Assembly (NCBI GenBank): GCA_016715645.1
Contig: JADJZR010000003.1
Coordinates: forward strand, 124,001-188,000
Reading direction: 5' to 3'
Origin: Elusimicrobiota bacterium
Lineage (GTDB): Bacteria; Elusimicrobiota; Elusimicrobia; FEN-1173
DNA length: 64,000 nt
Within the stretch, counting starts at the first letter, position 1. Every line of letters starts with the position of its first letter. Under the pieces are notes generated by a model. That model had not been told where the DNA came from, did not search any database, and worked only from the letters and a program-made list of their open reading frames with translations. Positions 8,904-18,980 of the stretch are shown piece by piece. The translations under genes and the position numbers were made by a program.

Positions 8904-11900
8904 AACATTTCTTATATTTTTTTCCGCTCCCACAAGGACAGGGGTCGTTGCGTCCGATTTTATGGACTTCTGGCAGGGGTTGCGTCGCCACCGAGAGCCG
9001 CGCGCCGCCTGTCTGGCCCGAAGCTGTGCGGATCAACGGAGCGGGGGACGCCTCCCTGGTAACGGGAGTGGCAACGGGCTCGTCTGAAGAGGATTCGATA
9101 GATGGGGCTTCTGGTTTTTCCGTCACCATCACCCGATGTTGGGGCTGAACAACAGGAGCGGCCTCAATGCGAAACAAAAACTCCAACGCCTCTTCGCGAA
9201 CGCGTTGCATCATGGTTTCAAAAAGGTTAAACCCTTCTTTCTGAAATTCAATTAAGGGGTCTTTTTGGCCGTAAGCGCGCAGGAAAATCCCCTTTCGCAA
9301 CTGTTCCAAATAGGTCAAATGTTCCACCCAAGCGGTGTCCATCACCTGAAGCAAAACCATGCGGCTGAGGTGCTGAAAGTTCTCCAACCCCAAATCCATT
9401 TCACGACGGCGAAAGGCCTTTTTCAAAAGGTCCAGCAGTTCTTCCCGAAGGTCCGACACGGACGTATAGGCCGCGGGGTCCATTTTCACTTCCGACTCAA
9501 AACTGCGGGCCAACCACGCGGTCAAACTGGACAAGTCCCATTCTTCGGGGTGTGCTTTTTCGGGGGCCCACAACGCCAGTTTTTCGTCTAAAGATTCTTC
9601 CATCATAATTTCCAACCGCGCCGTCATATTCTCGCCTTCTAAAACGGCGTTGCGCAGGGCGTAAACAGCCTCGCGTTGTTTGCTCATGACTTTATCGAAA
9701 TCCAACAACTGTTTACGAATGTCGAAGTTCATGGCTTCGACTTTGCTTTGGGCGTGGCCGATGGCACGGGTGACCATGCCGTGTTCAATATTTTCGCCTT
9801 CCTGCATACCCAGCTTGCCCATCCAACTTTGGATCCGTTCGGTGTTGCCGAACAGGCGCATCAGTTCGTCGTCCAGGGCCAAATAGAAACGGGACGACCC
9901 CGGATCGCCCTGGCGGCCGGCCCGACCGCGAAGTTGGTTGTCGATGCGGCGAGACTCGTGCCGCTCGGTACCAAGAATATGCAACCCGCCTCGATGATCG
10001 CGGGCCATCATTCCCGAGTCAAAAAACGATTCCAGTATTTTCCGATTCAGTTCACGCACCCGGGCCAAATCGTCGGCATTCACGGTCCCGCCGGGGGGAA
10101 TATTTTTGCGCCCTTCGCGCCACAGATCTTCCGACACCCCGGCGGGAGGCGCCGAGAAGTTGAGTGCTTGGGCCAGACCGGGGTCGTCAACCAACGCGTT
10201 AAGAGCGCGAATCACGTCGCGTTCTTTCGCTTTGGCGTACCCGGCGGCGTCAACGCCCATCCGATCAAGGATCAGTTGGTCCACCGGCCGCGGTTTCTTG
10301 ATCATTTTTTCAAACTCAAAAACGTTAAAATCGCCCAACCCAAAGAAAACGGACCCCTCTTTGACAAGCGCCGCCTGCTGTTCGTCCGGCGGGTTTCCTC
10401 CCAAAATGATATCGGTTCCGCGCCCCGCCATGTTGGTGGCGATGGTCACGGCGGACTTGCGGCCGGCTTGGGCGATGATTTGGGCTTCCTGCTCGTGATA
10501 TTTGGCGTTGAGCACATTATGAGGCACACCCATGCGCCGCAACATGGCCGACACCCGTTCCGACTTTTCAATGGAGCGGGTTCCCACCAACACCGGTTGA
10601 CCACGCCGCCAACAATCTTCAATTTCATCAACGATGGCGTCGTATTTTTCCCGTTCGGTCCGATACACCCGGTCCGGATGGTCCACCCGGGTCACGGCCC
10701 GGTTGGGCGGGATAGCCACGACATCGAGCTTGTAAATTTCCCAAAACTCCTTGGACTCTGTCAAGGCGGTGCCCGTCATGCCGGCCAGTTTTTTATACTG
10801 TTTAAAAAAGTTCTGGAACGTGATGGTGGCCAAGGTTTGGTTTTCCTCCGCCACCCGCATGCCCTCTTTGGCTTCCACCGCTTGATGAAGACCGTCAGAC
10901 CAGCGACGCCCGGGCATGAGCCGGCCGGTAAATTCGTCGACGATAATGACTTCGCCGTCTTTCACCACATAGTCCACATCTTTTTTGTAGAGCATGTGGG
11001 CCCGAATGGCTTGGGTGATGTGGTGAACCCACTCCCCGGAAATATCATCATAGAGACTGCGCACACCCAACAACCGTTCGGATTTGTTGATGCCCGCGTC
11101 GGTCAACGTCGCGGTGTGGGCTTTTTCGTCAACGATGTAATCGAACCCGGCCCCCAAGTCGGCCCCGGAATATTTGGCTTTAATTTCTTCGTCTTCGGTG
11201 ATCAACCGGCCTTTCAGCTGAGGCACCAATCGGTTGACAATTTGATACCGTTGACTCGACGCTTCACCCGGCCCCGAAATAATGAGAGGCGTCCGTGCCT
11301 CATCGATCAAAATAGAGTCCACTTCGTCGACGATGGCGAAATGAAAGGGCCGAAGCACCCGCTGGGCCCTGTCGCGCACCAGGTTGTCGCGCAAATAGTC
11401 GAACCCGATTTCGTTGTTGGTGACGTAGGTCACATCGCAGGCGTAGGCGGCGCGGCGATCGTCGTTGGGCATGTCGTGCTGGACATAACCGACGGTAAGA
11501 CCCAAAAATTCATAGACGGGCCCCATCCATTGCCGGTCGCGGCGGGCCAGATAGTCGTTGACGGTCACCACGTGCACGCCGCGCCCGGTGAGGGCGTTCA
11601 AATAGACGGGCAAAACCGCCACCAGGGTTTTTCCCTCGCCGGTTTTCATTTCGGCGATTTTTCCCTGGTGCAACACCACACCGCCCACCACTTGAACATC
11701 GTAGGGGCGCAACCGGATGGATCGTCGAGCGGCTTCCCGCGCGGCGGCAAAAGCTTCGGGCAACAAGCTGTCCAAGGGGGCGCCGTCGGCTAAGCGTTTT
11801 TTGAACTCGCCTGTTTTGGCGCGAAGAGCGGCGTCGTCAAGCTTTTCGAAAAAATCGGCGAACGAATTGACCGCATCGACCAGAGGGTCAATGGCTTTGA

Positions 11901-11985
11901 TGGTTCTCTGGTTCTGCGTTCCCAAAAAAAGTTTTAGAATAGACTCAATCACAGGCTCATGGCCTCCCGAATCGATGGGGTTCAC
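8893..11985 (-). CDS. secA: Preprotein translocase ATPase SecA
   Basis: This 1030-residue motor drives Sec-dependent export through SecYEG. Walker A is in MKTGEGKTLVAVLP (about 113-120) and Walker B/DEAD-type in VDEVDSILIDEARTPLI. The preprotein cross-linking domain, the helicase motor 2 (TNMAGRGTDIILGG), the helical scaffold (GRAGRQGDPGSSRFYLALDD) and a C-terminal zinc-binding SEC-C tail DPCPCGSGKKYKKCCGK are all present. The length is slightly above the usual ~900 because of insertions and a longer linker. An internal GTG at codon 12 (VIESILKLFLG) could be the true start. lnt overlaps its 3' end. Confidence 0.97.
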
Positions 11986-12128
11986 ACCGATCCACTATTA
12001 ATTCTCACCTCATTGCGGCATGGGGTTAGCCGGAATCCGTTTCGGATGACGGTTCAAGAAACTTCACACGACGTGAGCGGCTCCCATTTTGTGCGAACGG
12101 ATTATATCAAAAGAAGGAAGTTAACCTT

Positions 12129-12812
12129 ATGATAAAGCTGATCCGCGGCATCATAGAATTCCGCAAAACCCGTCGCCCGTTGGTAATGGACACCTTTGCA
12201 CGACTGGCGCTGGGTCAATCGCCGGACTGCCTCTTCGTGGCCTGCTCCGACAGCCGAGTGGCGGTCAACGTGTTCGCGTCGACGGATCCAGGCGATCTGT
12301 TCGTCATCCGCAACGTGGGCAACATCATTCCCAAACATCCGAACAGCGGCTCAACGGTGGCCGGTCTGGAATACGCCCTCAAGGTATTGAACGTCCGCCA
12401 CGTGATCGTGTGCGGCCATTCGGATTGCGGGGCCATCCGCGCCCTGGCGCAAGTCCCCGGCCTTCTGCCCGAGGGCCCGCTTCGGCGATGGTTGCGCCAC
12501 GCCGAGGCCATCGCGCAAACAGGAGAGACGAGCTTAGACGATCTTTCCAAAAAAAACGTTGTCCACCAAATGGCCAATCTGTTCACCCACCCCGTTGTAA
12601 AAGAGCGGGTGACCTCCGGGACGCTGTCACTTCACGGGATCTGGTTCGATATCCGAAAAGCGGATGTGTACTATCTGGAAGGGGACACCTTTGTCTTGAT
12701 CGACGACAGCGAAGGCAATAAAATCCTTGAACAATTGAAAGCGGAAACTCCGCCATCCGATAATTTCACCGCAAAGACATCAAGCCCGCCCGATCAATCG
12801 GGCAACAACTGA
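12129..12812 (+). CDS. Beta-class carbonic anhydrase
   Basis: This 227-residue zinc enzyme interconverts CO2 and bicarbonate. Zinc ligands Cys39, His97 and Cys100 are visible in CSDSR and CGHSDCGA, with the Asp41-Arg43 dyad intact. The start is an ATG preceded by the Shine-Dalgarno AAGGAAG. The gene converges with the TerC gene, the two stops lying about 12 bp apart. Length and motifs are canonical, and no signal peptide is seen, so it is cytosolic. Confidence 0.95.
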   Translation: MIKLIRGIIEFRKTRRPLVMDTFARLALGQSPDCLFVACSDSRVAVNVFASTDPGDLFVIRNVGNIIPKHPNSGSTVAGLEYALKVLNVRHVIVCGHSDCGAIRALAQVPGLLPEGPLRRWLRHAEAIAQTGETSLDDLSKKNVVHQMANLFTHPVVKERVTSGTLSLHGIWFDIRKADVYYLEGDTFVLIDDSEGNKILEQLKAETPPSDNFTAKTSSPPDQSGNN

Positions 12813-12824
12813 CCGGCATGGCAG

Positions 12825-13757
12825 TTAACCGCGATTCGCCGGGGCCTTTTCGCTCGGTGGCGTCCGGGCGACAGAATAACCGATTGATATCGTTAAAACA
12901 CCCAGCACCACGCCCAGCGACACCGTTGTGGAAATGTGGACCCAGTGAAGGATGAGCATCTTGACCCCGACAAATCCCAGGATCAGGGCCACTCCGTATT
13001 TGAGGTAGGCGAACATCTGGACCAGTCCGCTGACGAGGAAAAACAAAGCCCGCAGGCCCAAAATAGCGAAGATGTTGGAGGTGAACACGATCAACGGATC
13101 CGTGGTGATGGAGAAAATGGCGGGGATAGAATCGAGCGCGAACACCAGGTCGCTGAATTCCACCACCGCCACTGTGAGGAATAACGGCGTCGCGTGCCAC
13201 CGCCCGTCAATTTTAGCGACAAACCGGTTACCGTGCAGGCCCGTCATGGGAAGAACCTTACGAAGGCCGCGAAAGAGAACATTGTCGTCCGGATTGAACT
13301 CTTTTTCAACGGCAAAAGCCATTTTATAAGCGGAATAAATCAATACCGCGCCAAAAATCCAAAACACCCATTCAAACCGACTCACCAAATAGGTTCCGAG
13401 CAAAATCAACACAAACCGAAGAACAATAGCGCCCAAAATTCCCCATCTCAACACCCGGGGCTGATGGGATGGCTCGACGTTGAAATACGAGAAAATCATG
13501 ATAAAAACGAACAAATTATCAACGCTCAGTGATTTTTCAATGAGGTATCCGGTTAGAAACTCCGCCGCTTTGGCGGGAGATAAAAGCCAATAAATCAATC
13601 CGCAATAAATAAACGCCGCCAGCACCCACTCCAGGGACCGGTAAGCCGCGTCTTTCAAGGTCACAGGTTTTTCGGATTTAGATTGGAACAGATCGATGTA
13701 AAGCATCACCGCCAAGGCCACAGTAAAGATAACCCACAGAATGGCGTGGGGGCTCAT
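12825..13757 (-). CDS. TerC-family integral membrane protein
   Basis: About 310 residues with seven or more hydrophobic helices and the family signature FALDSIPAIFSITTDPLIVF, plus LIEKSLSVDNLFVF. TerC/Alx-type proteins are implicated in metal (manganese) homeostasis and loading of exported metalloproteins. The ATG at 13757 overlaps the exonuclease stop as ATGA. The frame is open 22 codons further upstream, but that leader is Pro/Gly-rich and lies inside the exonuclease gene. Its position at the end of an iron/metal regulator cluster fits metal homeostasis. Confidence 0.88.
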   Translation of the reverse strand: MSPHAILWVIFTVALAVMLYIDLFQSKSEKPVTLKDAAYRSLEWVLAAFIYCGLIYWLLSPAKAAEFLTGYLIEKSLSVDNLFVFIMIFSYFNVEPSHQPRVLRWGILGAIVLRFVLILLGTYLVSRFEWVFWIFGAVLIYSAYKMAFAVEKEFNPDDNVLFRGLRKVLPMTGLHGNRFVAKIDGRWHATPLFLTVAVVEFSDLVFALDSIPAIFSITTDPLIVFTSNIFAILGLRALFFLVSGLVQMFAYLKYGVALILGFVGVKMLILHWVHISTTVSLGVVLGVLTISIGYSVARTPPSEKAPANRG

Positions 13758-14563
13758 GGGCGCACAACAGGTACCGGGGCCGTTTCCCGGCGAGGGAAAA
13801 CGCCCAACCGCGCCCGGCGACAAATTTCCACAAAGTCCAGGGCAAAATCGGCTTTTTCAACAATCCAGCGAAGGTAGTCGGGATCGTCCTTGGCCACGTC
13901 GGCCAAACGATGAAACCGGTGTTTGCCAAAATTGAAATAGGCTTCTCCGTCCCGCCACAACAACCGACCTTCCAAATCCACCTGAGAAGGGCCTGGTTTT
14001 GTGCAAAAGGCGTGCAGGCCAGCCATGTCTTTAGGCAGATCGGCGTAACGGTCCACTTGGGCCAAGATCACCTCATAGGTGGCTTCCGCGTCGGCTTTGG
14101 CCGAATGGGCGTCCACCAACTGTTTTCCGCAATAAAAATGATACGCGGTGGTGAGATCGCGCCGTTCTTTTTCACGAAAAATGGTTGCCCCATCGACGAT
14201 GCGCCGTCCTTCCATGGAAAAAGCGTATCCGGCCCGATTAAACTCTTTTGTCAACATGGGAATGTCCAATCGGTTCAGGGCAAACCCGCCGATATCGGCT
14301 CCTTCAAAAATCTCAAACAGGCGCGGTGCCCATTCCCGAAACGGTGGTTGATCTTTTAGCATCTCATTGGTGATTGCGTGCACTGCGATGGATTCCACGG
14401 GGATCTTCATGAACGGGTTAAATCGTTGAGAAAGACGTTCCACTCGACCGTCCGGAAAAAGTTTCACCAAACCGATTTCAATAATTCGGTCCAGTTCCAC
14501 CAAAAGGCCGGTGGTTTCCAGGTCAAAAACCACCAACGGTCGTGTGAGGGGATCCATCGCCAT
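13754..14563 (-). CDS. DnaQ-like 3'-5' exonuclease (DEDDh)
   Basis: This 269-residue protein carries the RNase H-fold exonuclease motifs: ExoI FDLETTG, ExoII in GFALNRLDIPML and ExoIII DAHSAKADAEATYEV with the catalytic His and Asp. A C-terminal extension (WRDGEAYFNFGKHRF..DVAKDDPDYLRWI) matches the tail found on several stand-alone exonucleases of this group. It probably acts in DNA repair or RNA/DNA end trimming. The start may be the first or third codon (MAMD). It overlaps TerC by 4 bp and lies just downstream of the probable natural end of the dtxR gene. Confidence 0.88.
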   Translation of the reverse strand: MAMDPLTRPLVVFDLETTGLLVELDRIIEIGLVKLFPDGRVERLSQRFNPFMKIPVESIAVHAITNEMLKDQPPFREWAPRLFEIFEGADIGGFALNRLDIPMLTKEFNRAGYAFSMEGRRIVDGATIFREKERRDLTTAYHFYCGKQLVDAHSAKADAEATYEVILAQVDRYADLPKDMAGLHAFCTKPGPSQVDLEGRLLWRDGEAYFNFGKHRFHRLADVAKDDPDYLRWIVEKADFALDFVEICRRARLGVFPRRETAPVPVVRP

Positions 14564-15303
14564 AGGAAGGGCGATAGTCTACGAAATTTCGGGCGATTGC
14601 GCCCGAAGGCCCCCCCCCCCCGCCCCGTCCGACGAACGAAGATCCGCGCCGCAATGGCCGATTCAAGCGCCAATTGGGTTTCCCCCACTTCCACAACAAA
14701 GGCGGGAAATGTTTGGTGCAAATGGATCGGCGCCCCGGGGATAACGCCCATCGCCAATAATCGGTGAAGTTCGGGATGGTCTTTAATTTGGAGGTAAGCC
14801 ACCCGACCCGAGTCGCCGGCTTCTAAGCGCGACAACGAACTGACGATCGGAGACAGCTGAGCCTCGTTATTTCGACAACACGCCCCCGGCGGAATCGGAT
14901 GTCCGTGGGGGCATTCGCCCGGATGGCCCAAAAGCGTACAAATGGATTCGGTCACTTCCGCCGAAATGGTGTGTTCCAACACGCAGGCGTTGGGATCCAC
15001 GGCGTTACGGTCGAGGCTTAACACGTCGGTCAGCAGGCGTTCGGCCAAACGAAGGCGACGGGTCACGTCGCAGGCCAGTTCTTCCCCTGTGGGGGTCAAC
15101 CACACCTGCCCCAACTCTTCTTTAATGAACCCATGGCGAACAAGCCGGTCAAATCCGTCCGGACTACCCGCCGCGGCGAGGGCGTTGCGAAGTTGGTTCC
15201 CCTCCGTAAAACCCAATTCCCGCTGGCGCCACAACAGGCCCAGCGATTCTTCCACGTCTTCCCGTTCAGCGGTTGGTATCGGATACTTTTGTGTGTCGGT
15301 CAT
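14464..15303 (-). CDS. DtxR-family metal-dependent regulator with FeoA-like domain; frame altered at a poly-G tract
   Basis: An N-terminal winged helix (GLLWRQRELGF..DRLVRHGFIKEELGQVWLTPTG), a dimerisation/metal-binding domain (VLEHTISAEVTESICTLLGHP, with CPHGHPIP) and a C-terminal SH3-like FeoA domain (AYLQIKDHPELHRLLAMGVIPG) are seen. It should repress iron-uptake genes when iron is replete. After RIFVRRTGRGGG the frame crosses a run of 12 G (14610-14621) and continues as a Trp-rich tail overlapping the exonuclease by 100 bp. One extra G would end the protein at 14579, 15 bp before the exonuclease start. The visible tail is therefore probably out of frame, from sequencing error or real slippage. 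Confidence 0.8.
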   Translation of the reverse strand: MTDTQKYPIPTAEREDVEESLGLLWRQRELGFTEGNQLRNALAAAGSPDGFDRLVRHGFIKEELGQVWLTPTGEELACDVTRRLRLAERLLTDVLSLDRNAVDPNACVLEHTISAEVTESICTLLGHPGECPHGHPIPPGACCRNNEAQLSPIVSSLSRLEAGDSGRVAYLQIKDHPELHRLLAMGVIPGAPIHLHQTFPAFVVEVGETQLALESAIAARIFVRRTGRGGGAFGRNRPKFRRLSPFLWRWIPSHDRWWFLTWKPPAFWWNWTELLKSVW

Positions 15304-15335
15304 CGCATCGCCTCGATCTATTAACGCCGGGGGAG

Positions 15336-15378
15336 CCGGGGGGTGCCCGAGGGGGGGGGGGGGGACCTGAGTAGTTAC
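15336..15378. repeat. Degenerate R1 repeat end containing a 14-G homopolymer
   Basis: Between feoB and dtxR the right end of an R1 repeat is recognisable (ACCTGAGTAGTTAC, ending 15378). The usual GGCGGATGAGGGG portion is replaced by an uninterrupted run of 14 G at 15351-15364. The run lies about 50 bp upstream of the dtxR start, in its probable promoter or leader. Confidence 0.6.
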
Positions 15379-15388
15379 TTAATTTAAA

Positions 15389-17344
15389 TCATCCCACCAA
15401 CCCGGGGAACATAAGAAGCACCCGATTCAGGGCCCCCGCGATCCCCAGCGCCACAGCAAGCACCGCCACCGTAATGGTCAACGCGCCCTTCCAGCCGCGC
15501 TCTTTAAACATCATCAACCACTGGGCCACGCAGGGCATGAACAGAGTGATCAAAACCAAACTCACCGTGACTTGACGCAAATTCAGTAGACCATCTTGTT
15601 GAAGCGAATACAGCCCCGCCGCCCCGTAATCGCGCCGTAAAAAGCCCACCAAAAACGCTTCTGTGGCCCGTGCCGGCAAGCCCAACCACCCTTGAACGAT
15701 GGGCGAAAAAATCCGTTCAGCCGTTTTCATCCAACCCCACCGATCCAGGAAAAACAACGCCAAGGTTCCATAGATAAAGAGGGGAACCACTTCTTTCAAA
15801 TACCACGTCAACCGCACGCTCATTTTCAACCAGATATTGCGCAATAACGGTCGCCGGATGGGCGGAATTTCCATAAGGAACGTCGAGCGGGCTCCCGGCA
15901 ACAATTTCGACGCGCCCCACCCGGTGGCCAACGTGGTCCCCACCAAAACCGACAACCACACCATCAAAACCCGGGGCGACAACCCAGCGGCCATGCCCAA
16001 AATAACAGCTAACTGCGCCGAACAGGGGACCGTCAAAGCCAGAAGAAGCGTAACGATGATGCGTTCTTTTTTTGTGTCCAAAATTCGGGTGGTCATGGTG
16101 GCCATGGTGTCACAGCCCAACCCCAAAATCATGGGAAGAACCGCGCGGCCGTTCAGTCCCATAAGACGGAAAACTCGGTCCAACAAAACTGACAGGCGGG
16201 GCAAGTACCCCGAGTCTTCCAACAAACCGAATGCGATAAAAAATGTGGCCACGATGGGAAGAATAAGGGCGAACGCATAGGAAAACGCCATGCTCACCAC
16301 GCCATAGGGACCCACAAGGATGTCCCGGACGAAAGGCCAGGGGAAGAATCGTTCGATCAGCCAGGTGGCTCCGGGGGTGATCCATTCGGCGAACACAGTA
16401 TTTTCCAAAAAGTCCACAGCGGTTCCTGCGCCGAACACACCCACGAATTGGTAGACGGCATAGAGGACAACGCCGGCGATCAAAAAACCCGGCCAGGGCC
16501 GAAGGGCCCACACGCCGAGTCGATGGGAGAGGCCGGGCCCCAAACGACCCCGGACGGAAATAACCTCGGCGCACAGTTCCCGAACCCGCCCATCGCGGGC
16601 CTCAAACAAAAGTTGGCGCGGCGGCCGGGCGAACCGATCCCGAACCCGTTGGGCCGCGGAATACAACTCGGCCGAGGAGGTCCCCCCGGCCCCCCAGGTT
16701 AATACAGAGTCGTCCCCCGCGAGCAAAGCCAACCGCACCGCCCGACTGGCGGGAGCATCGTCAGGCAACTCGGACGACAGAACCTGAAGCCCGCTACGAA
16801 TCTCGTCCACGTCGGTCCCAAGGTGCTTGGGAACAGCGGCCGTTTCCACCGCTTTTTTGAGGTCGGCCAACCCTTCGCCCGTGGTGGCCACAGTTTTGAC
16901 GACAGGAACACCCAAACGGCGAGACAGTGTGGCGGCATCCAGATCAAGACCGCGGTCCAAAGCCTCGTCGGCCAAATTCAACACAACCACCATGGGGATA
17001 TGAAAATCCGCCAACTCCAGTGTGGACATGAGTCCCCGCGCCAAATTTTTGGCGTCCAACACATTCAAAATAACGTCGGGCCGTTCTTTTAACAGAAAGT
17101 CCCGGGTGACCCGTTCGTCTTCGGAAGACGGCCAAAGGGAATTAACGCCCGGCGTGTCCACCACGCGCCATTTGCCGCCCGCCAGCCAGCTCACGCCGGA
17201 GGAAATGTCCACGGTTGTTCCGGGATAATTTGAAACGGTAGCGTATCTCCCGGTCAACCGGCCAAAGATCACGGACTTGCCCACGTTGGGATTGCCCACC
17301 AAGACGACAGTCGGAATTTTTGTCGATACTGAGGATGTGGTCAT
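15389..17344 (-). CDS. feoB: Ferrous iron transporter FeoB
   Basis: About 651 residues. An N-terminal G domain has G1 GNPNVGKS (about 17-24), switch TTVD, G3 VDTPG and a G4-type NLAD. A helical GDI-like region follows, then a polytopic domain with Gate motifs (LGLGCDTMATMTTRIL and PCSAQLAVILGM) and FeoB C-terminal helices. It imports Fe2+ across the inner membrane. The ATG at 17344 overlaps the fur stop as ATGA, so 17344 is preferred over the start seven codons upstream. No free-standing feoA is present; a FeoA-like domain is carried by the neighbouring DtxR protein. Confidence 0.95.
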   Translation of the reverse strand: MTTSSVSTKIPTVVLVGNPNVGKSVIFGRLTGRYATVSNYPGTTVDISSGVSWLAGGKWRVVDTPGVNSLWPSSEDERVTRDFLLKERPDVILNVLDAKNLARGLMSTLELADFHIPMVVVLNLADEALDRGLDLDAATLSRRLGVPVVKTVATTGEGLADLKKAVETAAVPKHLGTDVDEIRSGLQVLSSELPDDAPASRAVRLALLAGDDSVLTWGAGGTSSAELYSAAQRVRDRFARPPRQLLFEARDGRVRELCAEVISVRGRLGPGLSHRLGVWALRPWPGFLIAGVVLYAVYQFVGVFGAGTAVDFLENTVFAEWITPGATWLIERFFPWPFVRDILVGPYGVVSMAFSYAFALILPIVATFFIAFGLLEDSGYLPRLSVLLDRVFRLMGLNGRAVLPMILGLGCDTMATMTTRILDTKKERIIVTLLLALTVPCSAQLAVILGMAAGLSPRVLMVWLSVLVGTTLATGWGASKLLPGARSTFLMEIPPIRRPLLRNIWLKMSVRLTWYLKEVVPLFIYGTLALFFLDRWGWMKTAERIFSPIVQGWLGLPARATEAFLVGFLRRDYGAAGLYSLQQDGLLNLRQVTVSLVLITLFMPCVAQWLMMFKERGWKGALTITVAVLAVALGIAGALNRVLLMFPGLVG

Positions 17345-17796
17345 GACGAATTTTTTCCCGCGCACCGGGCGCAGAGGCCGAACATTTCGTGGCGATGCCA
17401 GCGGACCTTAAAGTTCCGGGCTTTGGCCAAACGGGTTTGCAACCGTTCAATGGCGGGACTGGAAAACTCCAACGCGACCCCGCACGTCACGCAAATCATA
17501 TGATCATGATGGGGTCGTCCGTAGGCGAATTCGTAACGAGCAACCCCGTCGGCAAACGTCACGCGCGTGACCAGGCCAATCTCTTCCAACAATTTGACGG
17601 TGCGAAACACCGTCGCCCGCCCGAGGCCGGGTTCCCGCTCGCGCAAAGCCTTAAATATTTCCTCTTGGGTCAAATGCCCCTTGGCCCCGGCCAAAAACCG
17701 AACAATCCCCTCCCGTTGGGCGGTGTCTTTCAGCCCACGCGATTTGATCGACTGCCGAAGAAGAAGGAGAGGGTCCATAATGATATTAACTTTCAT
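17341..17796 (-). CDS. fur: Fur-family ferric uptake regulator
   Basis: This 151-residue protein has a winged-helix domain (about 15-90, with GRATVFRTVKLLEEIGLV) and a metal-binding dimerisation domain with His96, His97 and His99, Cys102/Cys105 (CVTC) and Cys142/Cys145 (CARC) as structural zinc ligands. It is the first gene of the fur-feoB unit with a coupled 4-bp overlap. With DtxR downstream, two unrelated iron sensors flank feoB, suggesting dual control. A Zur or PerR role cannot be excluded from sequence alone. Confidence 0.9.
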   Translation of the reverse strand: MKVNIIMDPLLLLRQSIKSRGLKDTAQREGIVRFLAGAKGHLTQEEIFKALREREPGLGRATVFRTVKLLEEIGLVTRVTFADGVARYEFAYGRPHHDHMICVTCGVALEFSSPAIERLQTRLAKARNFKVRWHRHEMFGLCARCAGKNSS

Positions 17797-17855
17797 TCTC
17801 GATTTTAACTTATCGCGCCCCCCCCGTCAACCAATGGGGGGACGCATTTAGGTAA

Positions 17856-18980
17856 TTAGGTTATGTGCTGTTTTTGGGCGGCCGAGTAATATGCAATAAG
17901 GGCCGGGAGGAAGTCTTGAACTCTCGGCAGGGGGATGCCCGCCGTTTTTAACAGGGCCAGAGTGTTTTGGTTGTCAAAGTAGGTTTCTTCTTTTAAATAA
18001 CTAAGAAAACGGGGAAGATGACGAAAGGCCTTGCGGCGGTGAGGGGGAGCCACAGCGGCCAACAGGGGAACCGCGAACCGAAACACGGTCCAGGGAAACC
18101 GGCGGGGCGGGGGCGTCACCACGCCGCCCGCGGTCAGCAACGGCGGGACAAGTTCTACATAGCGGTCCAACAACAGGGACCCGTCCCGCCCGGACGACAA
18201 GTGCAACACCCGGCCGGCCCATTCCGGTCGACTCAGCGACGCCGCCACCGCCTGGGCCACAAAATCGTTGGGCACGATGTCCAAACGAAACCGGGGCAGG
18301 CGGGGCACCCAGCTTGCCGAGACACGGCCGGTTAAAAATTCCAACAAGTGATAGAACACCTGGAACGTTAACGTCCGACCGGTATGCGAATCGCCCACCA
18401 CCATACTGGGCCGGTGAACGGTAATGGGTAACCCTTGATCCCGGGCGGCCCACACCGCGTTTTCGGCCTCGGCTTTGGAGGATTCGTAGGTGTTGTGAAA
18501 CCCCGGGGGAGGATCCAAACGCCGTTCCAAAATCCCCCCTTCGGTCGTTCCGGCCACGCCCACCGTGCTCAAATAGTCCAGCTTTTCCAAATTCGGCGCT
18601 TCCTGGGCCAACCGTAACACAGGCATGGTTGTGCCCAACGAACTCCGACGCGCTTCTTCTTCCGACATATTAAGTTTCACTTGGGCCGCCCCGTGGGCGA
18701 TATGGGTGACCCGCCGTCGTAGCTCCCCATAGGCCGCCTCGGATAACCCCAGCCGTTCTTGTCCGACGTCTCCTTCCACAACTTCAATGCGGTCGAATTC
18801 AGCTGTTCCGCACCCATAGGCCGACCAGAAGCGTTTTAGTTCCTCCCCCCGTTGCGAAACGGTTCGGCCGGGAGCGGAGCGAAGCAGAAGAACCAGACGC
18901 ACATCAGGGGATTTAAGGAGAACGGGCACAAGGGCGCTTCCCACCGCGCCAGCCGCGCCGGTGACCAGAACAGTTTTCAT
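17856..18980 (-). CDS. NAD(P)-dependent thioester-reductase-like / extended SDR protein
   Basis: This 374-residue Rossmann-fold protein has a nucleotide-binding TGAAGAVGSALV at about 7-18, EVVEGDVGQERLGLS, HIAHGAAQVKLN and a catalytic Tyr-Lys pair in NTYESSKAEAE. These features match the NAD_binding_4 (male-sterility/thioester reductase) group, which reduces acyl-CoA or acyl-carrier thioesters. It is the last gene of a three-gene operon and overlaps the PP-loop gene by 4 bp. The substrate is unknown. A sugar epimerase is the alternative reading. Confidence 0.8.
   Translation of the reverse strand: MKTVLVTGAAGAVGSALVPVLLKSPDVRLVLLLRSAPGRTVSQRGEELKRFWSAYGCGTAEFDRIEVVEGDVGQERLGLSEAAYGELRRRVTHIAHGAAQVKLNMSEEEARRSSLGTTMPVLRLAQEAPNLEKLDYLSTVGVAGTTEGGILERRLDPPPGFHNTYESSKAEAENAVWAARDQGLPITVHRPSMVVGDSHTGRTLTFQVFYHLLEFLTGRVSASWVPRLPRFRLDIVPNDFVAQAVAASLSRPEWAGRVLHLSSGRDGSLLLDRYVELVPPLLTAGGVVTPPPRRFPWTVFRFAVPLLAAVAPPHRRKAFRHLPRFLSYLKEETYFDNQNTLALLKTAGIPLPRVQDFLPALIAYYSAAQKQHIT

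Noticed and set aside
9676..11793. 705-codon open frame on the plus strand
   Set aside because: It is entirely antisense to secA; its His/Pro/Gly-rich product has no domain, and such mirrors of GC-rich genes are common.
12787..12803. Palindrome CCCGATCAATCGGG as a terminator between carbonic anhydrase and terC
   Set aside because: Lies within the carbonic anhydrase coding end and has no following T tract.
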